DNA of 64,000 nt, taken from Bacillus vallismortis (GTDB lineage Bacteria > Bacillota > Bacilli > Bacillales > Bacillaceae). The notes below the pieces were generated by a model, which saw only the letters and a list, made by a program, of their open reading frames with translations, did no database searches and was not told where the DNA came from. This document shows positions 21,461-32,643 of this stretch, piece after piece (position 1 is the first letter of the stretch; each line of letters starts with the position of its first letter). The DNA is taken from positions 1,900,501-1,964,500 of the forward strand of contig NZ_CP026362.1 of assembly GCF_004116955.1 (NCBI RefSeq), written 5' to 3'. A program made the position numbers and the translations under genes.

Positions 21461-21669
21461 TTGTATCACCTCATGAAAGCAACAAACATGATTATAGCTT
21501 TTAAGATTGTTTTTGTCAATATTTTTTCTTTACAGCATAATGCTGCCATTGACGTATCGTTGACAGCGGCATATGCGATGCATACACTTAAAATAAATAT
21601 AAGGCGTAAGAGTTTTCATCAGCAAATGTACCATACGTTTTGAAACATAGCAAGAAAGGCGGAAAAAAT

Positions 21670-22917
21670 ATGAAAGCTGTCGGATTGGTGGTTGAATATA
21701 ATCCCTTCCATAACGGTCACCTTTATCATGCCCAAACAGCAAAGCGGCAAACCGGATGTGACACGGCTGTTGCTGTCATGAGCGGACATTTTTTACAGCG
21801 CGGCGAGCCGGCGGTTGTGTCAAAGTGGGCCCGTACAAAAATGGCTCTGCAAAGCGGAATCGACCTGGTCATTGAGCTGCCCTATCTTTATGCGGTGCAA
21901 AAAGCGGAGATTTTTGCGCGCGGCAGTGTTTCCACCCTGAATAAACTTGGGTGCGAGGCGCTTTTTTTCGGAAGCGAAAATGGTGATATTGCGCCGTTTT
22001 TAGAAACAGCAAAGCTTATTGATGAGCATAAGGATACGTTTGATCAATGTGTCAAGGAAGAACTTAAAAAGGGGGCCAGTTACCCAGCCGCAGCAGCTAT
22101 CGCCTTCAGATCCATTTTACATACTGAAAACGCACTTGATTTGTCAAAACCAAACAACATTCTGGGATATCATTATGTCACGTCCATTCTTTCCGGGGGA
22201 TACTCAATGAAACCTTCTACCACAGCGCGCATTTCCTCGGACTATCATGATGCTGACCTTCCTGAAGGCGAAAACCATATCGCAAGCGCCACAAGCATCA
22301 GAAAAGCCATGTTTGAACAGAGTCTTGAAGCCTGCCTTCGTTTTCTTCCTGATACATCTGTAAGTGAATTAGCACATTACCGAAAATCTTTCGGACTGTG
22401 GCATACACCTGAAAGCTATTTTTCTTACTTAAAATACAGCCTGTCGATCGTAACAGCACAGGAATTACAGCAAGTATACGAGGTGGAGGAAGGCTTAGAG
22501 CACAGAATTCTTCGTTCGATCAGAAAAGCCAGCTCCTACCAGGAATTTATGCAGCTGCTGAAAACGAAACGTTATACGTGGACAAGGCTCCAGCGGATGA
22601 ACACGCACATTTTAAACAGGGCAAACAAACAGGAGATGCATAATCTGCTTGCCGATAAAGAGGTGCCGTATATTAGGCTTCTTGGCATGACGAAAAAAGG
22701 ACAGGCTTATTTAGCGGAAAAGAAAAAAGCGCTGTCTGTTCCGCTTGTCAGCAAACTGTCCTCATTCTCCCATCCTGTACTCGATCTGGATATAAAAGCA
22801 AGCAAAATCTACAGCCTGGCGATAGAAGAACCGCTGAGAACTGAATTTGACCTGCAGGAATACGGGCATGCACCGATTCGATATGACGAGGATGAACAAC
22901 GTTTTTTTAATATATAG
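21670..22917 (+). CDS. tmcAL: tRNA(Met) cytidine acetate ligase TmcAL (YlbM)
   Basis: Enzyme that forms ac4C at the wobble cytidine of elongator tRNA(Met) from acetate and ATP. 415 residues; the N-terminal nucleotidyltransferase HxGH-type motif is NPFHNGHLYH (11-20), with MSGHFLQRGEPAVVSKWART downstream. Start at 21670 after AAAGGCGG. It converges on ylbL, sharing a terminator. Confidence 0.92.
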   Translation: MKAVGLVVEYNPFHNGHLYHAQTAKRQTGCDTAVAVMSGHFLQRGEPAVVSKWARTKMALQSGIDLVIELPYLYAVQKAEIFARGSVSTLNKLGCEALFFGSENGDIAPFLETAKLIDEHKDTFDQCVKEELKKGASYPAAAAIAFRSILHTENALDLSKPNNILGYHYVTSILSGGYSMKPSTTARISSDYHDADLPEGENHIASATSIRKAMFEQSLEACLRFLPDTSVSELAHYRKSFGLWHTPESYFSYLKYSLSIVTAQELQQVYEVEEGLEHRILRSIRKASSYQEFMQLLKTKRYTWTRLQRMNTHILNRANKQEMHNLLADKEVPYIRLLGMTKKGQAYLAEKKKALSVPLVSKLSSFSHPVLDLDIKASKIYSLAIEEPLRTEFDLQEYGHAPIRYDEDEQRFFNI

Positions 22918-22946
22918 AAAAGCACCTGAGAATATCAGGTGCTTTT
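22918..22946. terminator. Bidirectional terminator between tmcAL and ylbL
   Basis: Perfect 12-base stem (22918-22929, 22935-22946) with a 5-base loop and TTTT tails on both strands. It starts right after the tmcAL stop and contains the ylbL stop codon (22935-22937). Confidence 0.9.
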
Positions 22947-23960
22947 CGCTTTCAGCTTATTCAAATAATCAATCGCGTCCTGAATCTTATCAACAGGCAC
23001 AATCTTCATATCTGAATCAATATCTTTTGCTGTTTTTACTGCGTTTTTATAATCGGAATTGCTGGCGCCGTTTTGATTTGGCGCGAAGAAAATGTCTTTT
23101 CCGGCTTTGTCTGCGGCGACGACTTTTTGATCAATGCCGCCGATCGGGCCTACTGTTCCGTCAACATCAATCGTACCGGTTCCCGCAATATCGTAGCCTT
23201 TTGTCTCGTCTGGTTTTGTCAGCTGATTATAGATTTCAAGAGACATCATTAACCCTGCTGACGGGCCGCCAATATTTTCGATTTCAAAATCAATATCAGG
23301 CTCCACTTTGACGTTTCTGTCCGTATAGAGCGAAACGCCGATTCCTGCGCGATCCGGCTCATCAGGAAATTGTTTTAATGTAAGGGTGACACGCTTTTCT
23401 TTTTCTTCTCTTTCGATTTTCAACCGTACTTTATCTCCCGCGTTTTTGCTGCTGATATAATCAATCAGCTTTTCAGCAGACTGATAGTTTTTGCCGTCTG
23501 CACTGATGATTTTATCACCGACTTCTATTTTCCCTTTTGCAGGCATGTTTTCTACAACTGAGCTGGCGTATATGCCGTTAAACGAATAGCTGACTTTTTT
23601 TCCTGCCTTTTGATAGGCGGCTATAACCGCGTTTTCTTGCGAGCTCTGCATCATTTGGAGCTGCCTTTTCATATACTCCTTATCTGATTCCCCTTCTTCC
23701 TTGATGCTTTCATCAGGAACAATTTCATAATAAGGGTGCATCTTTGCCCACACATATGTAAACGGATTAGCCGGCCCCACTTTGACAGTCATTAACGACA
23801 GACTCCCCGTTTCCGGATAGCCTCCCTCCACTTTTATCAGTGAAGCAAGCTCTGTCGCTTCTCCCGGTTTTGTAATATAGTATGGAAGTTTTATAAATGA
23901 TAAAACGGCAATCAGAATGAGGATGACAAGCATCCAGCTAAAATGTTTTTTACGAAGCAA
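22935..23960 (-). CDS. ylbL: Membrane-anchored PDZ/Lon-type protease YlbL (DdcP)
   Basis: 341 residues: membrane anchor (about 9-24), PDZ domain (about 125-195) and a Lon-like S16 protease domain (about 200-335). The catalytic dyad is S234 (GGPSAGLM) and K279 ([14 protein letters not shown]). In B. subtilis it clears the division inhibitor YneA after DNA damage (name DdcP). It follows ylbK by one base, so they form an operon. Confidence 0.93.
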   Translation of the reverse strand: MLRKKHFSWMLVILILIAVLSFIKLPYYITKPGEATELASLIKVEGGYPETGSLSLMTVKVGPANPFTYVWAKMHPYYEIVPDESIKEEGESDKEYMKRQLQMMQSSQENAVIAAYQKAGKKVSYSFNGIYASSVVENMPAKGKIEVGDKIISADGKNYQSAEKLIDYISSKNAGDKVRLKIEREEKEKRVTLTLKQFPDEPDRAGIGVSLYTDRNVKVEPDIDFEIENIGGPSAGLMMSLEIYNQLTKPDETKGYDIAGTGTIDVDGTVGPIGGIDQKVVAADKAGKDIFFAPNQNGASNSDYKNAVKTAKDIDSDMKIVPVDKIQDAIDYLNKLKAKST

Positions 23961-23961
23961 A

Positions 23962-24744
23962 TTATGAGCCCTCCCAATTCTCTATTTCTTTTCTTATATT
24001 GCTGATCATTTGATTTGTCGCCTCCTCGCCTGCCGCTATCATTGCTTCAATATTGGCAAACGAGCTTGAGCTGTATGTTTCAAGAGAAGGGCGAATCATG
24101 ATATCCGCGGCGATCGTCTGATGCCGCACCAATTCATTTTGCAGTATATCCATACTTTGCATAATCACATCAAAAATATGCCCCGCCGTTTCGGTTTTTC
24201 GAACTCTGGAGACATCTGAAGCGATGATAACATCAGCCCCCATGTCTTTGACAACCGAAACCGGAATTCGGTCGACGACCGCGCCGTCCACAAGCAGCCG
24301 CCCGTCCAGCTTCTGCGGAATAAAGATACCCGGTATGCTGATGCTGGCCCGCACCGCATCTGACACCGAACCCTTTCGGAACACAATCTTTTCTCCTGTC
24401 TGTAAATCACACGCAACAATGCCCAGCGGGATTTGAAGCTCTTCGATCGGTTTTCCGAATGTATAAGCATGCACAAGCTGCCTGACGCGATCGCCTTTTA
24501 AAAAACCGAGTCTTGGAACTGTATAATCAGCATAAAGCCGACGTTTAAAGGCTTTAGCGACTTTTTTCATCGTGGCTACGTCATGGCCGGCTGCATAGAA
24601 ACTGCCTACCAAAGCGCCCATGCTGCTCCCGGCAATCATATCCACTTTAATGTGATGCTTATGTAAACTGGAGAGCACACCGAGATGAGCGAGCCCTCTG
24701 GCCCCTCCCGATCCTAACGCCAAGCCGATTTTAGGTTTAGCCAA
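23962..24744 (-). CDS. ylbK: Patatin-like phospholipase YlbK
   Basis: 260 residues of the bacterial patatin family. The oxyanion loop GSGGARG is at 11-17, the nucleophile serine is S41 in GSSMG, and the dyad aspartate is D153 in VDGA. No signal peptide, so cytoplasmic or peripheral. Substrate not known. Coupled with ylbL and divergent from ylbJ. Confidence 0.9.
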   Translation of the reverse strand: MAKPKIGLALGSGGARGLAHLGVLSSLHKHHIKVDMIAGSSMGALVGSFYAAGHDVATMKKVAKAFKRRLYADYTVPRLGFLKGDRVRQLVHAYTFGKPIEELQIPLGIVACDLQTGEKIVFRKGSVSDAVRASISIPGIFIPQKLDGRLLVDGAVVDRIPVSVVKDMGADVIIASDVSRVRKTETAGHIFDVIMQSMDILQNELVRHQTIAADIMIRPSLETYSSSSFANIEAMIAAGEEATNQMISNIRKEIENWEGS

Positions 24745-24923
24745 CGCGTTAACCTCCTGCCTGAATTCCCTGTATACCGAATTCTATGGTCTAAACTGAA
24801 CCCCTATGCTCGTATATTAGTACAAAGATTCAAGAGGACAGGTACTGCTTGGCCGTTTCGTGTCATACATATTTTATCATGATATTCATGTTATTGGGCA
24901 TTTTTAGCATCGGGGAGGTAAGA

Positions 24924-26139
24924 ATGAACTTGTCGAAGATTCATACACTTTTAATTGCTTCGTTTTTTCTTTTTTTAACAGCGACTGTCATCTCACATCC
25001 ACAGGCTTCATTCGAAGCCTCTAAAACCGGGCTTTCTATGTGGTGGGAGGTTGTGTTTCCGTCATTGCTGCCATTTTTTATTCTGTCTGAACTCTTAATC
25101 GGTTTTGGCATTGTGCGGTTTGTCGGTGTATTGCTTGAACCTTTTATGCGGCCGATCTTCCGGGTGCCGGGTGTCGGCGGCTTCGTTCTTGCAATGGGGA
25201 TGGCATCAGGAAATCCGGCGGGAGCTAAACTCACTGCCCGTCTTCGGCAGGAAAAACAGATTTCAAGAGTAGAAGCAGAACGGCTTGCGTCGTTTACCAA
25301 CTCTTCAAATCCGCTCTTTATTTTTGGCGCTGTTGCCGTCGGTTTCTTTCAAAACGCGTCATTGGGCATTTTATTAGCCGCTGCACACTATTTGGGGAAT
25401 CTGGCTGTCGGTTTAACGATGCGTTCATATGGACGCAAGGAAGAGCAGCACCTCAGAGGAAAAAATACAATACCTTTTCCTTCGATCAAAGATGCCTTGC
25501 ACGCTCTGCATACCGCCAGACTTGCGGAAAAACGGCCTTTGGGCAAAATTTTAGGCGATGCCGTAACCTCTTCTGTTCAAACCCTTCTTATGGTGGGCGG
25601 GTTTATTATTTTGTTTTCTGTCTTTAACAGGCTGTTATCCGTGGTGCAGCTGACTGATATTCTGTCTGTATTCACAAAAGGCGCGCTGACCTTGTTTCAG
25701 CTTCCGGCTCAACTGGACATCCCTCTATTATCAGGAATGTTTGAAATCACATTAGGAAGCAAACTTGTCAGCGAGACAGACGTTACTCTTCTGCAAAAAG
25801 CCATTATCGTCAGCTTTATTCTCGGGTTTAGCGGCTTTTCCGTTCAAGCTCAGGTGGCAGGTATTTTATCGGAAACCGATATCAGATTTAAACCATTTTT
25901 TATCGCGCGTTTGCTGCAGGGCGTGTATGCCGCTGTCTTCGTCATGCTTTTATGGAAGCCTCTATACACGGCATGGAATGATCCGTATCAGAATGTGTTC
26001 AAATCCCTTCATAGCGGCGAAATGCCAACAGCACTGATAAACGGCTGGAATCTGCTTGTACAAATTGGACCTGCTGTCACATTATGCGCGCTGTTTACGT
26101 ACATTATCATTTTTACTTACAGACTGACAAACGGCACAA

Positions 26140-26150
<11 letters not shown>
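24924..26150 (+). CDS. ylbJ: Sporulation integral membrane protein YlbJ
   Basis: 408 residues with about eight to ten hydrophobic segments and gate-type domains (FTNSSNPLFIFGAVAVGFF). The ATG at 24924 follows GGGGAGG; a longer open frame to 24849 has no site. YlbJ is a SigE-dependent protein needed for normal spore formation. CATACATAT at about 24863-24871 fits a SigE -10, though I see no clear -35. Confidence 0.9.
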
Positions 26151-27207
<1,057 letters not shown>

Positions 27208-27343
27208 GTTCCACACCACTTTTTCTAAAAGCTATTTTGTTTTCTTATCCGGCCGGACGCCGCTATGTACATAGAAAAAAATCAACCCTATCTTAACATA
27301 AAGCATTCTTTCAAACAATGAACGCTAATCTTGATCAAACATG

Positions 27344-27374
27344 TGTATAGGCAGGTTGATCCTTGTCCATACTA
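27344..27374 (+). promoter_or_regulatory. Forespore (SigG/SigF-type) promoter of csfG
   Basis: TGTATA (27344-27349), an 18-base spacer and a perfect CATACTA (27368-27374) on the plus strand, the SigG consensus being TGMATA-N17/18-CATACTA. It points into the RNA gene below. Confidence 0.85.
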
Positions 27375-27377
27375 TAA

Positions 27378-27527
27378 GCAACAGCATCTAGAGGATGTTG
27401 TTGCCAACCGCGGAGAAGACTTACGTTTCCCCATAAGTTCTTCCTCCGGTTTCTCCTCTCCCTTTGCCTTCTCCTTAACTTGTTAAGGAATAGAAGGACC
27501 CCGCAGAAGTCTGCGGGGATTTTTTTT
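27378..27527 (+). ncRNA. csfG: Forespore non-coding RNA CsfG
   Basis: Sits between ylbG and rsmD (ylbH), where B. subtilis encodes the conserved sporulation RNA CsfG, made under SigF/SigG. The predicted transcript starts just after the SigG-type promoter. It opens with an 11-pair hairpin with one G-U pair (27378-27388 with 27394-27404). A pyrimidine-rich stretch follows (about 27425-27480), then a small CCTTAA/TTAAGG hairpin (27473-27488) and an intrinsic terminator. No open frame with a ribosome site is seen. The same interval was once described as a ylbH leader on the other strand, but the promoter and T-run here point to the plus strand. Confidence 0.82.
27499..27527 (+). terminator. Terminator of csfG
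   Basis: Perfect 9-base stem CCCCGCAGA/TCTGCGGGG (27499-27507, 27510-27518), a 2-base loop as written, then a run of eight T on the plus strand only. Confidence 0.9.
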
Positions 27528-27533
27528 ATACTG

Positions 27534-27806
27534 CTATATGCCGATTTTATAATCGTATTCCTTCGCTTTATCAAGCTTTGACTCAAATTCCAATTTTAAA
27601 AACGGTTTATAAGAAGGCTCCACTTTCTTTACAAATGAGTAAGATGCGATCTTTTCCATTGTTTTTTCAATTTGGTTCATATCGCAATATAGGACGACAT
27701 ATTTTAAGCGTTTTGATACATAGTGCACATTTCCGAACTTCCTCAGCATTTTGCTTTGTTTTAGGGAATGCAGATACACAATCATGCCCTGGCGCCTATT
27801 CTCCAA
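27534..27806 (-). CDS. ylbG: DUF2129 protein YlbG
   Basis: 90 residues from the TTG at 27806, with AGGTG 6 bases upstream; the GTG three codons earlier is part of that site. Conserved [22 protein letters not shown] opening, no membrane segment or signal. Function unknown. It follows ylbF by 53 bases with a hairpin in between. Confidence 0.85.
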   Translation of the reverse strand: MENRRQGMIVYLHSLKQSKMLRKFGNVHYVSKRLKYVVLYCDMNQIEKTMEKIASYSFVKKVEPSYKPFLKLEFESKLDKAKEYDYKIGI

Positions 27807-27840
27807 TACAATCACCTGCCTGATTTCTCTTATATGTAAA

Positions 27841-27861
27841 GACGAGACGGCCAGTCTCGTC
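27841..27861 (-). terminator. Hairpin between ylbF and ylbG
   Basis: Perfect 8-base stem GACGAGAC/GTCTCGTC with a 5-base loop; it overlaps the ylbF stop. On the minus strand only TTTA follows, so it is at most a weak terminator. Confidence 0.5.
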
Positions 27862-28309
27862 AGGACACTTTACATCCGCAGCTTCCGCCTGAACCGCAGC
27901 CGCCTCCGCATGAAGACAAACCGTCAAAATAAGGGTTCCCAGTCGGCACTTTCACATGCTCTGAAACAGCTGTTCCAATCTCGACGCTGACCTCATCAAG
28001 AATAGACTGGAGTTCATTTTCAGCTCTCTTAAAGTCAGCCACCTTATTGTTCAGATCCAGCTCCCGCTTGATCTCCCTCATTTTCCGGGATATTTCTCTA
28101 TAGTCAGGATGATATTTGCCAAAACGCTGTACATCCTCATACTGCTCTTTTATTTTGATAAAAGAACGAATAATCCGCCCTGCCTCTTCATCTTCTTGGA
28201 GACGCTTGTAACAATTGCGGTAGTTCTCAGCCGTCTCCGACTGCAGAATCATCTCGGCAAGCTGCTGAGCTTCACTTTGAAGCCGCACGGATTCCATCGT
28301 CGCATACAT
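27860..28309 (-). CDS. ylbF: RicF (YlbF), subunit of the RicAFT RNase Y specificity complex
   Basis: 149 residues: a long helical YlbF/YmcA domain (about 5-115) and a cysteine/glycine-rich tail ([13 protein letters not shown]) at the C terminus. In B. subtilis YlbF, YmcA and YaaT form a complex with Fe-S clusters that directs RNase Y and affects competence, biofilm and sporulation. The tail cysteines fit cluster binding. Start at 28309 after GGAGGTG. Confidence 0.93.
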   Translation of the reverse strand: MYATMESVRLQSEAQQLAEMILQSETAENYRNCYKRLQEDEEAGRIIRSFIKIKEQYEDVQRFGKYHPDYREISRKMREIKRELDLNNKVADFKRAENELQSILDEVSVEIGTAVSEHVKVPTGNPYFDGLSSCGGGCGSGGSCGCKVS

Positions 28310-28410
28310 AGCACGCACCTCCAGTTGTTAGTTTACCACGAAACCAGCCAATTGGAAAATGCTTAATCCGCAGCCCGAAAACAATCTGTCTCTCTGCATT
28401 TACATCATGA

Positions 28411-28437
28411 AAAAAGACCCTATTTCGGGCCTTTTAA
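28411..28437 (-). terminator. Terminator of ylbE
   Basis: Minus strand AAAGGCCC, short loop, GGGTCTTTTTT; the stem continues into the T-run. It begins over the ylbE stop. Confidence 0.75.
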
Positions 28438-28673
28438 TCTTTTGTCCGCATCGCTTGAAACATTTGCATCATCATTTGCGCCATTTGAATCCCGTTTGTA
28501 AATTGATTCACCCTGTGCGGTATGGTTTTTTCATAAAAGTTCATCATCTCAAGCTGAAAGGAGGACAGATCATCCGGTTTCCTCGAAAGCCTGCGGTACC
28601 ATATCGGCTGTTCTCTGATGAATCGTTTCCGTTGTTCGTTGGCTAGAATAAATTCCTGAACCTCTTTGCGCAT
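28434..28673 (-). CDS. ylbE: YlbE-like protein
   Basis: 79 residues, with a basic, tryptophan- and arginine-rich core (QPIWYRRLSRKPDDL) and a methionine-rich C terminus (IQMAQMMMQMFQAMRTKD). No recognisable catalytic motif. It lies 15 bases after ylbD and is probably cotranscribed with this coat-protein gene; a spore-related role is inference. Confidence 0.8.
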   Translation of the reverse strand: MRKEVQEFILANEQRKRFIREQPIWYRRLSRKPDDLSSFQLEMMNFYEKTIPHRVNQFTNGIQMAQMMMQMFQAMRTKD

Positions 28674-28688
28674 ACGAGTTCCCCTTTT

Positions 28689-29087
28689 TTAATCCTTTCG
28701 AAATGAAAAAGGATGCTGTCCTGATCCTGGCTGAGATTGGTTCTGGCCGCTCCCGGAAAATGTATGAAGAAGACTTTGCAGTGATGAAATTGACTGGCTC
28801 ATTTTATTGATTTGTTCGTTCATTTGATTGACATCCATTTTTTTCACCGCTGTCACCATTTTAGAGACAAAATCATTTTTTTCCGATGTTTCCGGCACAG
28901 CTTTGGCAGCTTCTTCCGGTTCCCGATATGGATCCCAGATCGGGTCGCCCTCCCCGAAAAGGACCCAATTTTCATAGACGTCCTGCCAGCTTCTTTGTTC
29001 TTTACGCACTTCTTTTATCAGCTTGGGATGCTTTTTGACGAATTGTTTAAAGTCGTTGATTGAATGATTGGCATGTTGATTCGCCAC
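28689..29087 (-). CDS. ylbD: YlbD, coat-associated protein
   Basis: 132 residues from the GTG at 29087, preceded by a very strong GGAGGGGGTGAGG. An ATG 19 codons upstream is not needed. The N-terminal half has a conserved HSINDFKQFVKKHPKLIKEVR helix and the WVLFGEGDPIWDPYR motif; the C terminus is polar, rich in S, G and Q. The family is annotated as spore coat protein; I cannot confirm that from sequence alone. Confidence 0.8.
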   Translation of the reverse strand: MANQHANHSINDFKQFVKKHPKLIKEVRKEQRSWQDVYENWVLFGEGDPIWDPYREPEEAAKAVPETSEKNDFVSKMVTAVKKMDVNQMNEQINKMSQSISSLQSLLHTFSGSGQNQSQPGSGQHPFSFRKD

Positions 29088-29252
29088 AATCCTCACCCCC
29101 TCCGAAAATCGATACCTACTACAATGTATCGTTTTGCGAGGCATTGTGTTCGCCTATATTCATTCACAAAATAAATTTTTAGCTTTTCTCGATACACTCG
29201 TGAAAAACCCTTATTGAAGGATGCATTCAGATCAACAAGCCTTTGAAATTAG

Positions 29253-29284
29253 AAAAGCCGCGGAACCATTTGGCCGCGGCTTTT
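29253..29284 (-). terminator. Terminator of ylbC
   Basis: Perfect 11-base stem AAAAGCCGCGG/CCGCGGCTTTT (29253-29263, 29274-29284) just beyond the ylbC stop. Confidence 0.85.
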
Positions 29285-29286
29285 CA

Positions 29287-30327
29287 TTACCATCGCTTAA
29301 TAAAATTTTGAGTGTAATATTTCCGGTCTACTCCGACACCTAGATGCGTATAATCTGCATTTAGAAGCGCTTTTCGATGGCCTTCACTATTGAGCCAGCC
29401 TTCTACAGCGGCCGGACCGTCCACATAATTGTATGCGATATTTTCCCCCGCTTGCTGAAAGTCAACATTCCCTTTTTCTAATCGGTCTTTCAATGTCCCG
29501 TATTTTTTAGAAACATGGGAGAAATAGTTATTGTCCTTCATATCCTCGCTATGCCCAAAAGCCACTTCTGCCGTCGGCTGGTCCCACTCAAGCTTCGCAA
29601 GCCCATGCTTGACACGTATCACATTCGTCAGATCAAATATTTGCTTTTCACTCGTCGTTTGGATCTTTTTCCACTTATCATCTGAAACAGCTTCTGGTTT
29701 CATTAATTCACCGCGGTATACAACCTCATAAGGCCTTTGCTTGACAAAGGTTTGCGCATCAAATGCCCTGATGCTGGATAGCTTCCCCTCAAATTTGTCC
29801 ATATACAGCTGGACATACATTTTTCCTATCTTTACAGTCGGCCTTGTATTGATATCCTCTTCAGAAAACTCAAAACGATAGGAATTTCCTTTATACTCTA
29901 CATTCACAAACGGTGCAACCTGAGTCGTCTTGAATACTTCTCCGGTTGATTCGCCAATTTTGAATGGCTTTGCGTTAATATCATTCCCAGCTGCAAATAA
30001 TGTGACTACTTTATGATTTAATACTCCGATTTGGACATACTGGTCCTTTCCTTGACTGTAAATCCACCAATTGTAGTCATAAGCGGAAGGGTCAATGCGT
30101 TCAGGTTCCCCAAGCTTTTTCGTTACTTCTTCGGCGGACTTGCCCATAAAGGACAATAACCCTGATGTCGGCATATGTATTCGTTTGCCGCTTTGCGCTT
30201 CCTCATTAGACACCTGAGGTTCACTGTCATTTGATTTTTTTTCAGGAGAAGCTCCATATTGAATAAACAGAACATAAGTTCCGCAGATAATCAAGAGGAC
30301 AACCATTGCTCTCAATATATTTTTCAA
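29287..30327 (-). CDS. ylbC: CAP/SCP-domain secreted or membrane protein YlbC
   Basis: 346 residues: an N-terminal membrane/signal segment (about 5-24), a CAP-associated N domain (about 55-195, with GLLSFMGKSAEEVTKKLGEP) and a C-terminal CAP/SCP domain (about 225-346). The domain carries the HSEDMKDNNYFSH and GENIAYNY motifs, with histidines and glutamates of the usual metal-binding cleft. Cell-surface function is unknown. Confidence 0.87.
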   Translation of the reverse strand: MKNILRAMVVLLIICGTYVLFIQYGASPEKKSNDSEPQVSNEEAQSGKRIHMPTSGLLSFMGKSAEEVTKKLGEPERIDPSAYDYNWWIYSQGKDQYVQIGVLNHKVVTLFAAGNDINAKPFKIGESTGEVFKTTQVAPFVNVEYKGNSYRFEFSEEDINTRPTVKIGKMYVQLYMDKFEGKLSSIRAFDAQTFVKQRPYEVVYRGELMKPEAVSDDKWKKIQTTSEKQIFDLTNVIRVKHGLAKLEWDQPTAEVAFGHSEDMKDNNYFSHVSKKYGTLKDRLEKGNVDFQQAGENIAYNYVDGPAAVEGWLNSEGHRKALLNADYTHLGVGVDRKYYTQNFIKRW

Positions 30328-30408
30328 TCTATCACCCCCGTGCCATCACGTGTCTTGCCTTACATCTCATTACAATACAGCCTATTTAACATGTCAAAGA
30401 TTTATGTG

Positions 30409-30855
30409 TTAATGAAAAAAGCCTTCTCTTCTGTCATCACCCTCGGATATATCCGATAGGGCGGTGCCTGCACGTTCATTCGTTTGCTCAGATAAAGATA
30501 GATCACCAAGCGTGACGATTCCAGTCAGCTTTTTGTTTTTTGTAACAGGTATCCTTCTGAGCTGATGTGATGCCATCAAATGAAGAACCTCATCAACTGA
30601 AGCATCTTCCTCCACACTGACAGGTTTTTCGGTCATCGCGTCAGTGATTTTTTGCGAGTTCGGTTTTTTTATCGCGATCCCTCTTAACACGAGATCACGG
30701 TCGGTCACGATGCCAACAAGTGTTTCTCCATCCTTATCAACTACCGGAACCGCACCTATATTCGCGTCCTTCATCTTCACTGCAGCTTCATATACATTAT
30801 CTAATACCGTGCAATATTGCAAGTCGGCTGTCATCAGATCTTTTATTTTTGTCAT
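30409..30855 (-). CDS. ylbB: Two-CBS-domain protein YlbB
   Basis: 148 residues from the ATG at 30855 (AAGGAGGTTA upstream). Two CBS repeats, about 8-60 and 72-124, with VGIVTDRDLVLRGIA and LTGIVTLGDLSL as the ends of each. A stand-alone CBS pair usually senses adenine nucleotides or SAM; the ligand is not known. It is divergent from ylbA. Confidence 0.88.
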   Translation of the reverse strand: MTKIKDLMTADLQYCTVLDNVYEAAVKMKDANIGAVPVVDKDGETLVGIVTDRDLVLRGIAIKKPNSQKITDAMTEKPVSVEEDASVDEVLHLMASHQLRRIPVTKNKKLTGIVTLGDLSLSEQTNERAGTALSDISEGDDRREGFFH

Positions 30856-30994
30856 CCGTATAACCTCCTTTAGTCTAGTGCTATTGTCGTCAAAATTTAT
30901 TTTTTGCATACTTTCAAAGGAAGAAGATCCATTGAAAGTTTAACGCTTTCATACTATGATTGTCAGGAAAGGTAAATTTTATAAGGAGGGGTCA

Positions 30995-31357
30995 GTGTTG
31001 AAGTTTACTGAAAGCGGGCTTGAAGGGGTAAAGGCTGAGCTCAGCTGGCTAGACGACTTGATGGAAAGCAAAGGTCTCATCAGAGCGGGTCAATGGGATT
31101 ATGAAAGAGTCACCTATGACAGAAAGTTTTCGACGATTGAGGGTACGTTTTACCTGCGGATACCGGGCATTGCGGCTGAGGGCGATGTAGGAAGCGGCCG
31201 CGCCGTGATTCAATTAATGTCCCCTCTCTTAGGCAAGCATTACTACCCGCACGGCGTAGAATATGGAGAAACGGAATTGTTCCCTGTACAGGTTGTAACA
31301 AAAAGCAAGGCACTGATTCAGGACATAACCGACACGCTAAAAACAGTTCAAATGTAA
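30995..31357 (+). CDS. ylbA: YugN-like protein YlbA
   Basis: About 120 residues. No ATG is well placed: AAGGAGGGG is followed by GTG (30995) and TTG (30998), so either may start the protein. Conserved block GQWDYERVTYDRKFSTIEGTF. Function unknown. It ends at a bidirectional hairpin shared with ctaG. Confidence 0.8.
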   Translation: MLKFTESGLEGVKAELSWLDDLMESKGLIRAGQWDYERVTYDRKFSTIEGTFYLRIPGIAAEGDVGSGRAVIQLMSPLLGKHYYPHGVEYGETELFPVQVVTKSKALIQDITDTLKTVQM

Positions 31358-31359
31358 TG

Positions 31360-31390
31360 AAAAGGTACAGCATCTTCTGCTGTACCTTTT
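31360..31390. terminator. Bidirectional terminator between ylbA and ctaG
   Basis: Perfect 13-base stem (31360-31372, 31378-31390) with a 5-base loop; TTTT on both sides. It reaches into the ctaG stop codon. Confidence 0.9.
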
Positions 31391-32282
31391 ATGATATGGT
31401 CTGCTGAATATACGGCGGTTCTTCCTGCCCGTCCTTTTCTCTTTCTTTCTTCACCCATTGGAAAAAAACAATCGCCAAAAAAGTGCCGTATACAATTTCC
31501 TGAATGATTTTCATCATGACTGCTCCGAGCTGCTGATCCTCCAACAAAGGGAGTGTATTGAACATCTCTGGTCCTGTTAATGGGATCTGCCCCATCATAT
31601 CCGCAGGCACACAAAGCTTCATTGCTTCAGCCCACGCAGATGGATCTGTATAGGTGGCATATAACGGCGCACCGCTGAACATGATCAGCGCGCAAGCTGG
31701 CGTAAGCAGCATACCGTCCGCCATAATATATCCCAGTTTCATCAAGCCGCTGAGCTGCCGAAGGCGCTCTACCTTATGAACAAGCGGCCACCACATGAAA
31801 AACGCCAGCACAAAGATAAGCCAAGTCATTACCGTATGATAAAACGGGTCCGTTTTGACAGTATCAAAAATAAGCGGAACATGATATAAAGAAAAAATGC
31901 CGTTAAACAAAAGCAAAGCAATTAAAGGCGTCGTAAAAAATGAAAAAACCTGTTTAATGGCAGGCCTGAAAATGATTTTTTCCCAGAGCCATGCGGGAAT
32001 TCCCGCAATCAATAATGGCGGGACGACCAAATACAGGACAGCCATTTGCACCATATGAGCGCTGAACATAATGTGTCCGAGCAGATCGACCGGACTCCCC
32101 TCCGCTGCATATAAAAACAGCATCGCCGATAGAAAGCACACCATCTCTTTACCTGTTATCCGTTCTGGCTTAGAAAACATTCGCCAGTAAAAATAGAGAT
32201 AAAGCACCGTAATGCCCAACAGGATACAAAAAAGATAAGGGCTCCACATCGCGCGAAACCCAAACACGTCTAACTGATCCAT
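31389..32282 (-). CDS. ctaG: Cytochrome caa3 assembly protein CtaG
   Basis: 297 residues with about seven hydrophobic segments; the caa3_CtaG family is required for active caa3 oxidase in B. subtilis (thought to help CuB insertion). Conserved motifs include [29 protein letters not shown]. It is last in the ctaCDEFG cluster. Confidence 0.92.
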   Translation of the reverse strand: MDQLDVFGFRAMWSPYLFCILLGITVLYLYFYWRMFSKPERITGKEMVCFLSAMLFLYAAEGSPVDLLGHIMFSAHMVQMAVLYLVVPPLLIAGIPAWLWEKIIFRPAIKQVFSFFTTPLIALLLFNGIFSLYHVPLIFDTVKTDPFYHTVMTWLIFVLAFFMWWPLVHKVERLRQLSGLMKLGYIMADGMLLTPACALIMFSGAPLYATYTDPSAWAEAMKLCVPADMMGQIPLTGPEMFNTLPLLEDQQLGAVMMKIIQEIVYGTFLAIVFFQWVKKEREKDGQEEPPYIQQTIS

Positions 32283-32308
32283 TATTTCACCTCCGGCGGC
32301 TGTTCACA

Positions 32309-32641
32309 TTACCACCATATAATTGTGACAAACGCAAGCACAGTGATGAACGCGACAAACATGCCTGAATACAAAAACAGTGCCGGCGCTTCATGCCCTT
32401 TTTGATTCATATGCATGAAATAATAAAGCTGGAAGATGACTTGAATCGCAGCTAGCAGAATAATGAAAGGAATTGTAAACCAGCTGCCGATGCCATCCGT
32501 TGCCACAGTCAGAAAGGCCACAATCGTAAGGCCGATCATTAAGCCAAAAGACAGAACCTGATATTTCATCTCCTGAGCGTGCTTCTTTTTCTTAAATTCA
32601 AGGCCGCTGTTGATATGCCTTCTGCTTTTTTTACCGACCAT
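32309..32641 (-). CDS. ctaF: Cytochrome caa3 oxidase subunit IV
   Basis: 110 residues from the ATG at 32641, two bases after the ctaE stop. Three hydrophobic segments, with QLYYFMHMNQKGHE between the second and third, typical of prokaryotic COX4. Part of the oxidase complex. Confidence 0.93.
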   Translation of the reverse strand: MVGKKSRRHINSGLEFKKKKHAQEMKYQVLSFGLMIGLTIVAFLTVATDGIGSWFTIPFIILLAAIQVIFQLYYFMHMNQKGHEAPALFLYSGMFVAFITVLAFVTIIWW

Positions 32642-32643
32642 GT

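Noticed and set aside
27335..27586. 83-codon minus-strand open frame across the csfG region
   Set aside because: Covers the RNA hairpins, runs into ylbG in another frame, and has no ribosome site; csfG on the plus strand explains the conservation.
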